From Icerya purchasi (Eukaryota > Arthropoda > Insecta > Hemiptera > Monophlebidae), in NCBI GenBank assembly GCA_039619475.1, contig CM077115.1:238177692-238241691 (forward strand): 64,000 nucleotides of DNA. The letters run 5' to 3'. Under the pieces are notes generated by a model. That model was not told where the DNA came from and searched no databases. It was given only the letters and a program-made list of their open reading frames with translations. Positions 10,942-22,600 of this stretch are shown piece after piece. Made by a program: the position numbers and the translations under genes. Numbering within the stretch: the first letter of the stretch is position 1; each line of letters opens with the position of its first letter.

Positions 10942-12169
10942 AAAAACAGAATAAAAATCTTAAATAATATTAATGATTAAAATAGTTGAAAAATGTAATT
11001 ACATTTATTTCTATCGCATTGAGACGGAGATTCGGTGTATTCGGCGCTATTTGTTGATAATGGTCGAATTGAAATTCGCGGTTCGAGACATTTTATTTTC
11101 GATCTCTTCGATCATCATCGTTTGTTCTCTGGATACTTACTCAGCCAAAACCAAAAAATCCCGTGCAAGTTCGTACGAGATCCGATGGGTACTGACAATT
11201 AATCGGTGTCTGAGTGGTTGTCGCTTAAAGATAGACAGTGACGTGGTCTGCGGCTAAAGCGCGCCGTCGCTTACAATGTGTCGAGTTAAATCCGCGCCAA
11301 AACGTTGGCGGGGCAACTAGTGCGGTGTAATCTACGTCGAAGCGTGTTCCAGAACTTTCTACGTAGATTTTGTTCATTGTTTCGCGCGCTACACACATGT
11401 TCTAGTCGATCGAGAACCTATTGTTCTTTGTATACTAATGGGCCGTTATGTGCGAAACTTTCGTCGCGATACCGTTTTTATACCGTTTTTATACCGTTTT
11501 TATACCGTCTTTATACCGTTTGCAACGTTTTTCTTTTAAAATCTCAATTTTTTTCAATTTAATTTCGATTGTTGTTTCACTCCGATAACGTGAATATAAA
11601 TTGTGTGCTTTTTGTGTTAAGTTACCGATAATCGCGGTTGTAATCCGGGAAATATACGTAGTGATTACTTACCGTCTTTTTCGAATCGTTTAACTGAACA
11701 CGTGGTTTAGAATCGCGGTGAGTTCTCTCGTTCGAGGAGAGGTATTTCTCCGCAGTGGAATTCGGTTACTTCCTAGGAATAACTAAGTTCTTTGAGGTTT
11801 TTTTTTTTTTTTTTTTTATTTTTACTTTTATTATTTCTGTTTAGAAAAGAAATAATAATAACACCTGTATTAATAGCAAAAGCCTGGTATTTCTATTGGA
11901 GAGAGTTACCGAAAGTGTGGCATAAATAAAGATATTGTTGGCGCCGGTTGTATCATTGGCACTAAGGGACTCCGCACAGAAACCAGAATCCATATTAAGT
12001 GGCGCCGCGAAATCAACATACGTGTTATATATATACGTACAATTCAATATATATGTATATTCGAATGCGAACATGCTTATTAAAAATAATTATTGACAAT
12101 AATAATAATAATAATAATAATAATAGTAACAATAATCGATCAAATCAAATCAAATCCAATTTTTATTAC

Positions 12170-12202
<33 letters not shown>

Positions 12203-12410
12203 GCTTATTATTGTTATAAATCACGCAAGTGAGCTACAGAGCGCGAATGAATAGTGGAAGTAAATATATAAAATTTTAATAAATTCAAAATACAGAGAAA
12301 ATATGAAACAAAATGCTTCGTAGACGTATAAACAAAAAATGTTCAAATAAAATAAAATAATAGAACAAAATATAGATTGGAGAAAACTGAAATTAAATGC
12401 GACGTAAATA
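10939..12410. other. Unassigned interval with minisatellite and AAT/TTA runs
   Basis: No gene is recognised. A block of about 100 bp from about 11029 resembles 43155-43255. An 11-bp minisatellite lies at 11469-11521. An (AAT)n run near 12099-12124 is followed about 45 bp later by a complementary (TTA)n run at about 12168-12202, which could pair as a hairpin. The open frames here (for example plus 10973-11257 and 11305-11562) have no known domain. Confidence 0.4.
11469..11521 (+). repeat. 11-bp minisatellite
   Basis: Nearly five tandem copies of ATACCGTTTTT, the fourth changed to ATACCGTCTTT and the last truncated. Confidence 0.95.
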
Positions 12411-13729
12411 CACCCTGTCAAGAAAGTATCGGGAATTGTTAAATAAAACGAACAATTTTTAATTTTCATCCAAATTTATTTTGTCACCTTCAAAATAACA
12501 TCCATTCGAAGCGATGCACATATGCCAACGCTTTTTCCACTCGGCAAAGCACTTCTGATAGGCGGTTTCCGGGATGGCCTTTAGCTCTCGCGTCGCATTC
12601 GTCTTGATGTCATCAATCGATTCGAAGCGCATTCCCCGTAGCGGAAATTTGAGTTTTGAGAATAGGAAGAAGTCGCAGGGTGCTAAATCTGGTGAATACG
12701 GCGGTTGTTCGATGATATTTACCGAGTGTTTGGCCAAAAACTCATTCACAATTATGGCTTTGTGAGACGGCGCATTATCGTGATGGAGAATCCAAGAATT
12801 GTCGACCCACAAATCGTTACGTTTACGACGGATAGCCTCTCTCAAACGTCTCAAAACACTTAAGTAAAACTCTTTGGTGACTGTCTGTCCGGCTGGCACA
12901 TATTCATAGTGTACCACGCCTCGAATATCGAAGAAAACAATCAACATGATCTTCACTTTCGATCGGCTTTGGCGAGGTTTTTTCGGCTTTGGCGCGCCAA
13001 TTGGCCGCCATTCGGACGATTGCTGGTTCGTAAGCGTGTCGTACTCGTACACCCATGTCTCGTCACCAGTAATTATCTTTTCCAAGAAGGTAGGATCCAA
13101 ATTGGCTCGATCCAGCATGTCTGCAGCTACCTGTTCTCGGTACTTTTTTTGAAAGAAATTCAGGTCTTTCGGAACAAGCCGAGCCGCAACGCGTTGCATA
13201 CCCAATTTTTCGTGCACAATCGTACGTACGCTCTCGTGTGACATGCCCAATCCATGAGCCATCTCTCTCAAGCTCACATGACAATTTTCAGCAACGATTT
13301 CCTTGATTTTATCGACGTTATCATCGGTCACACTCGTTGAAGGCCGTCCAAAGCGAGGCATGTCTTCGACCGTCTCCCGACCATCCTTGAACGCTCTGTA
13401 CCACTCGTAAACCCGCGTTTTTGATAAAGCAGATTCACCAAAAGCCTTCTGTAACATTTTCAGTGTATCGGCACAAGAAATTTCGTTCGAAACACAGAAT
13501 TTAACACAAGTACGTTGTTCAATATTTTCACTCATTGTAAAACTTCGACAAAACACTTCAAGGTCGACTGATTTTAACAGCTGCTGTAAACACACTGGTT
13601 GACAGATCGCGCTAAAAATAGGCATCATAATACAAAACAGTTGTACCAACCTGGAAAAAAAAAATTATCTGCCTAGCTATTACCCGGGAGATTTAAATTG
13701 ACAATTCCCGATACTTTCTTGACAGGGTG
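12411..13729 (-). mobile_element. Complete mariner transposon
   Basis: A 1319-bp element flanked by TA at 12409-12410 and 13730-13731, the target dinucleotide of Tc1/mariner elements. The first 29 bp (12411-12439, beginning CACCCTGTCAAGAAAGTATC) are a perfect inverted copy of the last 29 bp (13701-13729). It carries one uninterrupted transposase gene on the minus strand. Length, TIRs, TSD and coding capacity all match an autonomous mariner, and the identical TIRs suggest recent insertion or little decay. A diverged mariner scrap at 30410-30620 and a deleted one at 58126-58966 are different lineages. Confidence 0.97.
12459..13535 (-). CDS. Mariner transposase, full length
   Basis: A 358-residue transposase that would cut and rejoin the element's own ends in the nucleus. 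Residues 1 to about 110 form the paired-like helix-turn-helix DNA-binding region (YEWYRAFKDGRE at 43-54, GRPSTS at 63-68). The catalytic triad is Asp158 (TGDETW), Asp253 (HHDNAPSH) and Asp288 (APCDFFLF), with 34 residues between the last two, the DD34D signature of mariner. YSPDLAP at 280-286 is the usual block before the third Asp. The frame is open further upstream, but the family start MSEN at 13535 gives the usual length of about 350 residues, so I chose it. The 38 upstream codons are unlike mariner. No stop, frameshift or catalytic change is seen; activity is inferred, not shown. Confidence 0.96.
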   Translation of the reverse strand: MSENIEQRTCVKFCVSNEISCADTLKMLQKAFGESALSKTRVYEWYRAFKDGRETVEDMPRFGRPSTSVTDDNVDKIKEIVAENCHVSLREMAHGLGMSHESVRTIVHEKLGMQRVAARLVPKDLNFFQKKYREQVAADMLDRANLDPTFLEKIITGDETWVYEYDTLTNQQSSEWRPIGAPKPKKPRQSRSKVKIMLIVFFDIRGVVHYEYVPAGQTVTKEFYLSVLRRLREAIRRKRNDLWVDNSWILHHDNAPSHKAIIVNEFLAKHSVNIIEQPPYSPDLAPCDFFLFSKLKFPLRGMRFESIDDIKTNATRELKAIPETAYQKCFAEWKKRWHMCIASNGCYFEGDKINLDEN

Positions 13730-13731
13730 TA

Positions 13732-14477
13732 TGTAAGCAAGAGAAATCGAATAAAAATAAATTGAAACAAAGCGGAACAGGCAGTTGTATAAATGTGTGA
13801 AAAACCGAGGTATATGTTATTGCCTTTGAGCTTGCTGTTTAAAAGTAAGGCCAGGTATTTTATTTCATATACTCAATTAATTAAAATACTATTATTTTAC
13901 GAAATTCAGAAGTTATTCCGTACATTCGGAGCTTTTATAAATTCGGTTTCCATTTAGAACCAATTTGTTATGCTGCCTTCAATAGAAAATTTTATTAACA
14001 TTTTGTCAAATTGATTCCCGCAGTTTTTCCGAAAAGTGTAAATTCATAGCTAGGTATTAAGTGTAAGTGAAAATTTTACCATCTATAGACAAGTTACACA
14101 AATCGTTAAAATGTATATATTAGAAATAAATTAGAGCTTGGAATAATACCTTGGCGGGCATCAAACTTCCGTGGAATACTATAGCTGTAGGTACTGTTTG
14201 TTACATTTTTCCTGTTAGCGTGATATGTTTAGTGATACACATATATTTTCTCTTAAACAATGGACATATATAGTTCTTTTAATATTATACCATGATTTAC
14301 TGTGCCGGTATTTGGTATATACTGAATGCACTATTTGCTCACCTCCTGATTACGGCGATCTGAATCGGGCGAACCGAATATTAGTAATTTTTAAAAAACC
14401 GGTGTATTTTTTTGATTTATACGTAAATAATAAAGTACATTGCAACGGTTTTTACTTGCCATAAACTGTTAATATAT
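13732..14477. other. Interval without recognised gene
   Basis: AT-rich sequence between the mariner and the palindromic MITE. An open frame on the plus strand (14225-14464, ending in TAA) has no recognisable domain. Confidence 0.4.
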
Positions 14478-14479
14478 TA

Positions 14480-14588
14480 CAAATAAACAAATAAATAAAT
14501 AAATAATTAAATAATAGTCCAACGTTGCAGTTAACACGGAGTAACTTTGCAACGTTTTGAACTAGTATTTAATTTATTTATTTATTTG
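14480..14588. mobile_element. Small palindromic MITE-like element
   Basis: The 109 bp form a nearly complete inverted repeat. The left arm (CAAATAAACAAATAAATAAA, then a TTAAATA block and CAACGTTGCAGTT) pairs with the right arm (AACTTTGCAACGTTTTG, then ATTTAATTTATTTATTTATT). Only about 10 bp in the centre are unpaired. TA lies directly outside both ends (14478-14479 and 14589-14590), as for a Tc1/mariner-type foldback MITE. A chance AT-rich palindrome is the alternative, but the CAACGTTGCA core pairing argues against it. Confidence 0.55.
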
Positions 14589-14590
14589 TA

Positions 14591-17411
14591 GTAAAGTGCA
14601 TCTTTTCACTTATAACGTACGTAATAATTTAAAATTATTTTCAAAATTTCTACTTTTAAGTTTTCAGAATCAACGACTATTAAAAAAAAAAAAATCTGAT
14701 TTTTTGAAAACTAACATACGACGGGCCAGGTTTATCGGACAAAAGTAAATACGGCATTCTAACAGCAATACTCCCTCTATGTAGATATTAATCTTTGGTC
14801 TTATTAAACAGCTATATCGATTAAAAAAGCCGAAACAAACCGAAAAGAAAGAAGATTCTACATGACGACACAGGAATCTTTGGTTTCATGAAGTTTAAAA
14901 ACTTCCTTAAATTAAACAATAATCGAAGATAAATAAAGCCGGAATAATTAAAGTTGAAACTATCAACCGCGCTGACTTTGTCCGCTGGTGAACAGTTTTT
15001 TTGTTGTTTTTTTTTCCAGTCTAAACGGTACAAAAGCACTGCAAAACGGATATTGGAAATAAACGTTAATATTACAGAAGGCGAGAAAATGTAACCGCCT
15101 GGAAGGGAAAGAAAAGTAGAATTTTTCATGGAAATTATAGCGCGATTATGATTTTCAGTGGAAATTAATTAATAATAGAACGTCGGAAAGTTTCTCAATT
15201 GTCTCCACGGTTCGCTAGATGACCCACTTAAACTATATAATGTTCTATCGACTATATAGAGCGCGTAGAAGTTTCAAATTCTTTTTCTCCCTTCTTCACT
15301 CTCTCTCCCTCCCTCTCTGCATATGTATGTGTATAGGTATATTCGAGTAATTTGCCTAAACGTCTGCTAACTCTTAAATATCTTAAAATCGATAATTAAA
15401 ATATTCTTCATACAAAAACGGAAACACATTACAATTTACTCTATTATTATGCGGCAAAGAACGACACGAATTAGCATATAGCACCGGGTATCAATATTGT
15501 TGTTTAAATAATATTGCTAGGTAACGTTAAACAAACCGCCGACTCGGTAATTAAAACTGCGCTGCTACTGAGGAGACGTTCGATTGGCCGAGCTTACTCC
15601 GAAATTACGAATAAAGTTACCAGTGTTGCTTCATGCGGCCATCCCGTAACGCTGCCTCCCGTCCACGATACCAGCGATAAAAAGTTAATTGAAGCAGAAA
15701 AAGGCGCGTACAAGATTCCAGTAACGACCACAAACAAGCCTTTACGATTCGCTCGACGTCATATATACACATCCCCTCTCTTTGTAAATGGAACCGTTAA
15801 AAGGTTACTTGCGCACTAGAAATCTCGGTATTTGTTTTCCACGATACGTTAATATTCTGGTGAACAGCATTTCGAGTGTGTTATACGAAAGCTGTATGCT
15901 TGCGAAACGAAATGTATGATGAAAATAAATATTTTCATCGTTATTTTAATGCCCTTCGATTACATTAATTATTTATTAGTAAGCGTAATCATTCCGACCG
16001 TAGATCTCACGGTCCTCAGGTAACGCGACAGCATTCGTCTACTACCTTACAGCATATCCGTGAGAATATCATAAGTGTCCCCCCGTCCATGACAAGAAAG
16101 ACGGATACGAAACAACATAAAGATGGACATGGGACGGTTTTACAGTCGCATCTGTTCTCAATATATAATTTCGCCTAACATAAGAAGTTGTAAATGAAAA
16201 AAATCGACAAATTGAACGGAACGACATTTAATACAGTCGTTAGTCAACAAGTATGAGGTAATTTCAGTAGCTAGAATTTTAGGGGCTTTTTATTACCAGC
16301 ATTTATATGGCGACACTCGAATTGCGCACCGTTGTTTACCTGAGCCGACGTTTAAAAAAGGTCTAGTAATCAAAACACTCGAATTGCGCACCGGAAGTTT
16401 GTCGATATGAATCATAAAAAAAAACGAACGAAAATGGCACCGGGACCATGATATTTGTTGGGCTCGCTCGGTGGTTCGAAAACTGATGGCCGCTTTATCG
16501 TATAACATTTGAATGTTCAATGGCTTTCAACATTTTTACGCATCGTATACTTAAAAAATGAACTTTCAGAATTTGCGACGAGTTTAAAAAAACTTAAAAA
16601 AACCGTAAAAAAAACCTTAAAAAAACATATTTTTTTAACGACAAAATAAAATTGTGTAAATAATATACAATCATCGTGTCAATAAATGAACAGATAAATA
16701 GAATGAACCCATCGGATGTTTTACTTATCTAACAAAACACATTTAAATCGGAATTGTGCGCAGAAATGTCTATTATTATAAAGTAGGAACTATTTAATTT
16801 TAAATTAAAAGAATAACTGAACATGTTTTAATTGCTGAAATGCGAACATTAACAATAATAATGGTTTTACTTATGTTCACTAAATGAAGAAATGGATAGT
16901 AAAAATACCTCTCTATATTCAATTCGAAATAATAATAAAAAAAAATAATGGGCTGTTTTAATAAAAGATCTACATTTTACGAAATATTAAGAAATAAAAA
17001 GTTAATATGACGAAAAAAGAACTGAAAGCTTTGAAGAGCTGATTACAAGCAATGACACTCGACTGTTAAAAGTAAATACGGGGCATTTGGAAAAAATCAA
17101 ACTTAACTAGCCAGTTTCTCCGCATAGGTTGTGTGGACTTACCATTGAAAATAAGTATTTTTTCGATTCATCGAAAATTCACCCCCTATATTTTTATGCA
17201 TCCTTTGCGTCAAATTTATATTTCTGTATACGCATATCTATTTTATCATACGGCTTGATTAAAATTTAAAGAACTCAAGAAGGAGGGAAGTTCAGTCTGA
17301 ATATGCTTCTGTGGATCCGATATTGAAACCAAGTCAGATTTTTAGTAACTTTAAACGTTTATTTCTAAAGCTCATATACGAGGTTATCTAAATTTTTAAT
17401 TTGAATTATTT
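14591..17411. other. Unassigned interval
   Basis: No gene is recognised. Plus-strand 15514-15819 is open for about 100 codons, with no ATG at its 5' limit and no known domain. A 19-bp direct repeat, ACACTCGAATTGCGCACCG, occurs at 16313-16331 and 16375-16393. The rest is AT-rich spacer. The part just before 17412 should hold the BED finger of the hAT element but shows none. Confidence 0.4.
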
Positions 17412-17421
17412 AGGAAAGGAT

Positions 17422-17454
<33 letters not shown>

Positions 17455-19031
17455 TTTGGAAGACAGAGATGATCCCGATACAGATCTTCAGTTAAGTATA
17501 TCAGAAAACGTAGAAGTTAAAAGACCGAGACCACTGAATCAAAATAAATTACAACTTGTTCCATTTCAATGTAATCAAATGATGAGGAAAAAAGCTGATC
17601 GATTTTCAACCATTTAGCATTGTAAACGATAAAGAAGGGTTTCAAAAATTTGTACAAACTGTGAACCCAAATTATGAGTTACCGATACGATTTCTCATAC
17701 ATAACTGCACTGTATGAAAACCTATTAAACGAAACGAAACTGAGATGATGAAAAGTTGTGTTAAAATTTGTTTAACTACAGACACCTGGAAACCCAAAAC
17801 CAACGATTCACATTTTTGTTATCAGTCACATGACATTTTATTTCAGACTATTATGTTATGTAATCAGTTTTATGGGACTGCAAAGAATGTGTGGGATGAT
17901 GCCAAACCTCTGAAAATCTCGCTAAAGGAATTGAAGAAGTTATAAATGATTTTAAAAGAATAAAGTAATTGTAATCGTTTCGAATAATGGGGCTATAATA
18001 TTAAATCTGCTATAGCAAAACATTTTAAATATAAACATGTTAGCCGTAGTGCCCATAATTTAAATTTAGTAATTAGTGATAGTTTAATTCGTATAGAAGA
18101 TATATCGTTGGCAATGTGTGTAACCATCGTCGCAGTAGTAAAGCTCTGCTATCAGAAAGTTCAAAAAAGAGACAATTTAGAATCTAAATGTTTAAAATTA
18201 AGCGTGGAAACGCGATGGAATTCAACACTTCGTATGTTGCAAAGATTCGTTGAACTGAAGCAGCATATATACAAAATACGGTAGGACACGCGGGTAGGTG
18301 CTTCAAACAGAGATGTAAACTGATTACTGAAAAAGATTGGACTCTAGTGGAAGATATCTGTGAAGTGTTAAAGCCATTTCAGGAAGCAGTTATACTTTTT
18401 TCAGGCGAAAAATATCCGTCGGCCTCTTTAATTATTGCATTAGTAGAAAGTTTAGTCGATGTTTGCAATAATACGAAAGAAAAAGTTATTAATGAAACTT
18501 GTATCCGATTTCATTGTAAAAAATGAACTGAAAATTTACAAACTCGATTTTATTACATAGAAAACAGTGAAATCCTACAAACGTGCGTTTATTTAGATTC
18601 CAGATTTAAAGCTTTTGCAAACGACCGAGGTAGAAATCATGTCCAAAATTTGCTAATTAAAAGTTATAAAAAGAAAACACGAACAAGATGGTAAAAGTGA
18701 AATTGTGACTGATAAAAATGAAGAAAAAACTGACTCTTTATGGAGGTTATATTGTAATACAACAGAAAGTACGGTAAAACCTAAATCACAAATGGCAAAA
18801 AAAAACTATAATTTTAGATAAATATCAGGAAGAAATTGTACCAGATCGAAATTCGAATCCACTAATTTGGTGGAAAAAACATGGTATACATTATAAAGAA
18901 CCGGGGAATATTTTTTTAAAAAAATTGCGCAGTTATTGCAGTGCCCCGTGAAAGAGTTTTTTTCTAAAGCAGGGTGGTACATGATGAATGATCGACGATC
19001 TCGACTGATGCCTGAGAAATTTACTCAGTAG
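17412..19031 (+). pseudogene. Broken hAT transposase (ZBED-like)
   Basis: A degenerate hAT-family transposase read in several frames. In order: ISSSSSSSSSSS from an ATC-repeat tract (about 17424), then SLEDRDD; FSIVNDKEGFQKFVQTVNPN (about 17620); CLTTDTWKPKTNDSHF (about 17767), which carries the first catalytic Asp block; VIVSNNGA, then a block ending in HNLNLVISD (about 18054), the second conserved hAT block; WNSTLRMLQRF (about 18220); LTEKDWTLVEDICEVLKPF (about 18330); and the C-terminal dimerisation region WWKKHGIHYKEP, KEFFSKAG, RSRLMPEKFTQ, ending at TAG 19029-19031. Many stops and frameshifts separate these blocks. The N-terminal BED zinc finger is not found, and neither terminal repeats nor TSD were located. 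Confidence 0.87.
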
Positions 19032-19198
19032 TTTTCTTAAACCATAATACAGATTTAAAATTATGATATAATTTAAGTTTTTTTTTTTTTTATAAGAGTT
19101 GTGTTTGATTTTGTAATTTACACGTTTTTTTTTTTTTTTAAATTGTAAAAATATATTTTTTTTATGTATTTCATAAATCGGATTTCTCATTTAAAGTT

Positions 19199-19640
19199 TT
19201 TTTTTTTTTTTTTTGGGCTTGGCAGACTAAGGGCAGCTACCCAGGGCCATTGGACTAGATTAGAGATTAAATTTTAATCCGGTCAGAAATCGATGACAGA
19301 AAAGAGACAAGAATAGGAACTGCATTGGATCACGGCAAAGCTAAGATATAGGAAGCACTATATGGAGTAGGAAAATTCAGCTTTAATAATTAAACGTACA
19401 GGATATTACGTTCGGAGGAAAGACTGGAACATTCAAACAGCACGTGGTCAAGATCACAAACGAAGGAACAGTCGCCAGAGTGCAAAAGACAATATAAAGT
19501 TATCTTGGTATATAACAGTCTATTGAAATATAAATCTTCGAGGATGAGGGCAACTTATCTCACATTTGCGGGTGGAAGGAAGTCAAGTAAAACCCGGTAC
19601 ACACAAAAAAAAAAAAGAAATCACAGTTTTTATAATATTG
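19199..19640 (-). mobile_element. R1-like non-LTR retrotransposon, 3' end
   Basis: Minus-strand reading starts with the remains of the C-terminal CCHC-type zinc-binding domain of an R1/I-group ORF2: a GFYLTSFHPQ-like block, CEISCPHP, then CDLDHVLFECSSLSSERNIL. After a stop it continues LLKLNFPTPYSASYIL and VPILVSFLSSISDRIKI. This aligns with the plus-strand fragments at 37657, 46600 and 50474. A 3' UTR with GGCCCTGGGTAGCTGCCC follows, then poly(A), seen as the T run 19199-19214. Two stops show it is dead. The 5' limit is uncertain and no TSD was found. Confidence 0.72.
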
Positions 19641-19659
19641 CACTTTTACTTTTTTTTTT

Positions 19660-22600
19660 TTTTTCAGTATCACATGTATTCAAATTTAATTCGAGGAGAA
19701 AGATAAGAATAAATATATATACATGTGTGCATGTATACATCACTGGTTTAAATTTGTAATGTAAAACATCCTATCCCGATAAATTAAGTAACTCCAGGTC
19801 ACCAATCTAAAAATTTGTATGAAAAATCACTCTAAAGCATTCAAGGTCACATTCTAACAAATTCTTTAAAAATTTATTATTTTTAGGAGGGATGACGCTT
19901 TTTTTGTTCCTAAAATATTAACCACAAGCTCGAATTTGTTCACTACAGCCTTGTTTCCTTGTTATAGAGTGTGATATCTGTTGAACTGTACTTATAAGTC
20001 GTTTCAACCAAGTTTTTCTTTTTTATCGTACCATTCATACAAATATGATATAAATTCAAATTGTTTTACGTTACTAAATGAAAGGGTCAACCAAAAACCT
20101 ATTACTTCAAAATTTCAACTTACACTTACTTGGAAGGAATTTTAAATTTCAAAAAATTTAAAATTGATTTACTACGGATAAAAGAAACGCCTAACTAGAA
20201 ATCACAACGTTATCAGCAATAACTGGAAAGTTACACGACGGTTCAAACTGTTTCAGGCAGATATTATAATTTCTATTCTATTAGGCATATAGGAAAATTG
20301 TGGTGCGATCGTATGTTATATTTTGTAAATTGTAGTATTGCTCATCCATTTTTAAACAATGAAAGCTGGAACAGTGAGATGAGAACTATTACACTAGTGC
20401 TGCCGTAGTACTATCTGTTCAGAGAGAGCTGTTTAAAAAACGATTATTATTGCAGAATAATCGGGAGTCAGGAGCTAAAACAGCTGAGAGCTGATGAAAA
20501 GAAATGTTCGTTAAAATGAACAGGGAACAATAAGAACAGTTCTTCGAAAAGAACTATTCCGGTAATTTCAAAGTCAATATATAAAGCGGAAGAACGAATG
20601 CGGATCTGTATAATAACACTCATCGATTCAGTATTTGACGGGTCGGAGTTGACGGGTTTCTGCAACCGTAGTTGAATTTACCACATCAACTCCGCTATGG
20701 AATACGTATTCTTCCGGCATCATTGCATCCAACCTACCGTTTACTTGTAGTCCGGCATATCTTATGATATATATATAATCGGCTAAATTGATCAATTACC
20801 ACCGAGTCCATAGGCTTAGCAATTGCACACAGCAAACAGATCATGAATAGCATTAAAACATATTAATAACAATAAATCTTTTTGCGTGTTTTATGTATCG
20901 AAAAATGGTAGTCTTGTATTTTTTTTTTATGTTTACAGTTTCGTTAATTCGCTTTAATTAATCTAGAAAAGCTATTTTCGGACGTTTCGATAATTCAAAA
21001 GAGGATAAGAAAATAAAAATGCTACACGTATTAATTTTGCTTAAATTAATCCGTTAAAAAATTTCTCACATAGAGAAAAGAATAAATATAAAATGTTTTG
21101 ACAGATTCATTAATGGGGAAAATTTATTTTTGTTTTTTCTTCATATTTTACAGAAGGAAAAAAAGCTACGAAGATAATTTGTATCTTTTAAAACTGACGC
21201 ACGTTAATTTGTTTTGTTTGTCTTTTAAATATAACACACTGTCCTCCCTACTATACGCTGCATATATATTTAACGGTGTATGGAAAGCGGTTACATGTTC
21301 CAGAGATGTTGACTTATTACGTCTGCAAGAAAGCCTATTCATATTGCTTGTTTTGGCCAGTTCAAAAAGATCTATTCTGTAAGAGTCCTTTTCGTGACGC
21401 TGCGAATTTAGAACAGTTCCGAAGCGTATGCGCTGTATGGTCAAACCGGTGATAGACAAAAATCGGGAATTCTGCGAAAAAGGTAGCCTTGGAAGACCAG
21501 ACGACTGTGTGGCCTAAACGTAACTAATGGGGCAGTGTGAAGCCTTTGTGACACCCCCTCTCTTGCTAGCCGTTATGCTTCAAAATCTGAAATATTTCGC
21601 GGGGCATTTCGCGCGTACACTCACACAGTGCACGGAATATTGTATCGGCTCAGGACGAGATGAATATGCGGGTTCTGTAGTATGTAACGTCGATCGAGCG
21701 GCTGTGTCGGCGCGCGCATTCTCGGCGCTATTCCCGCATGACTAGGTAACCAGAGAAACGATACCACCGTTCAATTCCTTTTTTTTTTCATATTACTTTT
21801 AGTCTTTATTTTGTACTCGGACATCGAATCTATGGACACAAGGGGGCTAGTAATCTGATTCCGTAACGAGTACTGAATTACTACTAGCGATTTTCGTGAC
21901 CTTGATTATTATAGGGTACGAAACTGTACCCTGGACAGTAGAGGGTGTCGTAAAAGTTGTTTGCCGAACAACGTTTTAAAGTTTTCAACTTTTCTAAATC
22001 CGTTGCCAATATTTCAGACCATCCGCATTTTTTAAGGAACTCCTTGTTTCCGAACAAATACCGAATAAATAACAATGAGCTTCTTGTGTTTTTTGTTTTT
22101 TTTTCGCTTTTTTTTCTTTCTTTTTTATCTTGTTATAAGGTGTGTACGATATCTTGCGGAATTAAGCGCTATTCATAATTAAGCATCTTCCCTCTACCGA
22201 ACATTGCGACCAGTTACTTACTCTTTGGGACCCGCCAATGCTTTCCGCGGATATGACTTCTACGGTATCAGATCACCACTGGGATAACGACTACGAAACA
22301 ACTTTCGATATCGACGCTTCTGGTTAAACGCCGTAACTGTATTTCCACGGGGTTACAGCGTTAGTATTCTCGTACAAGCTCGGTGGAAAACAAAAAAACA
22401 TTAAACATTTTTTAAATTATAAAACGATGGAAAATTACACGAATTTATTTTTAGTTTCGTAAACTATGCGTTAAGAGAAATCTATACAAAAACTGCGTCT
22501 GACGGAATATGCCGAATTTTATGCAATCGTCTATAGTAGTCGCTTTTTTTTTTTTTCATTTTTAAAAACAAAAAAAAAAAAAAAAAGAGTTAATTAAAAA

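Noticed and set aside
12574..13284. Open frames overlapping the mariner gene in other frames
   Set aside because: They are shadows of the transposase frame with no domain of their own.
13536..13649. N-terminal extension of the mariner transposase
   Set aside because: The frame is open, but the residues do not resemble mariner proteins, and starting at 13535 gives the normal length.
21620..21745. Third copy of the GGCGCTATT repeat shared by 11.0 and 43.2 kb
   Set aside because: Only a short GGCGCTATT match is shared; the flanking order of motifs is absent.
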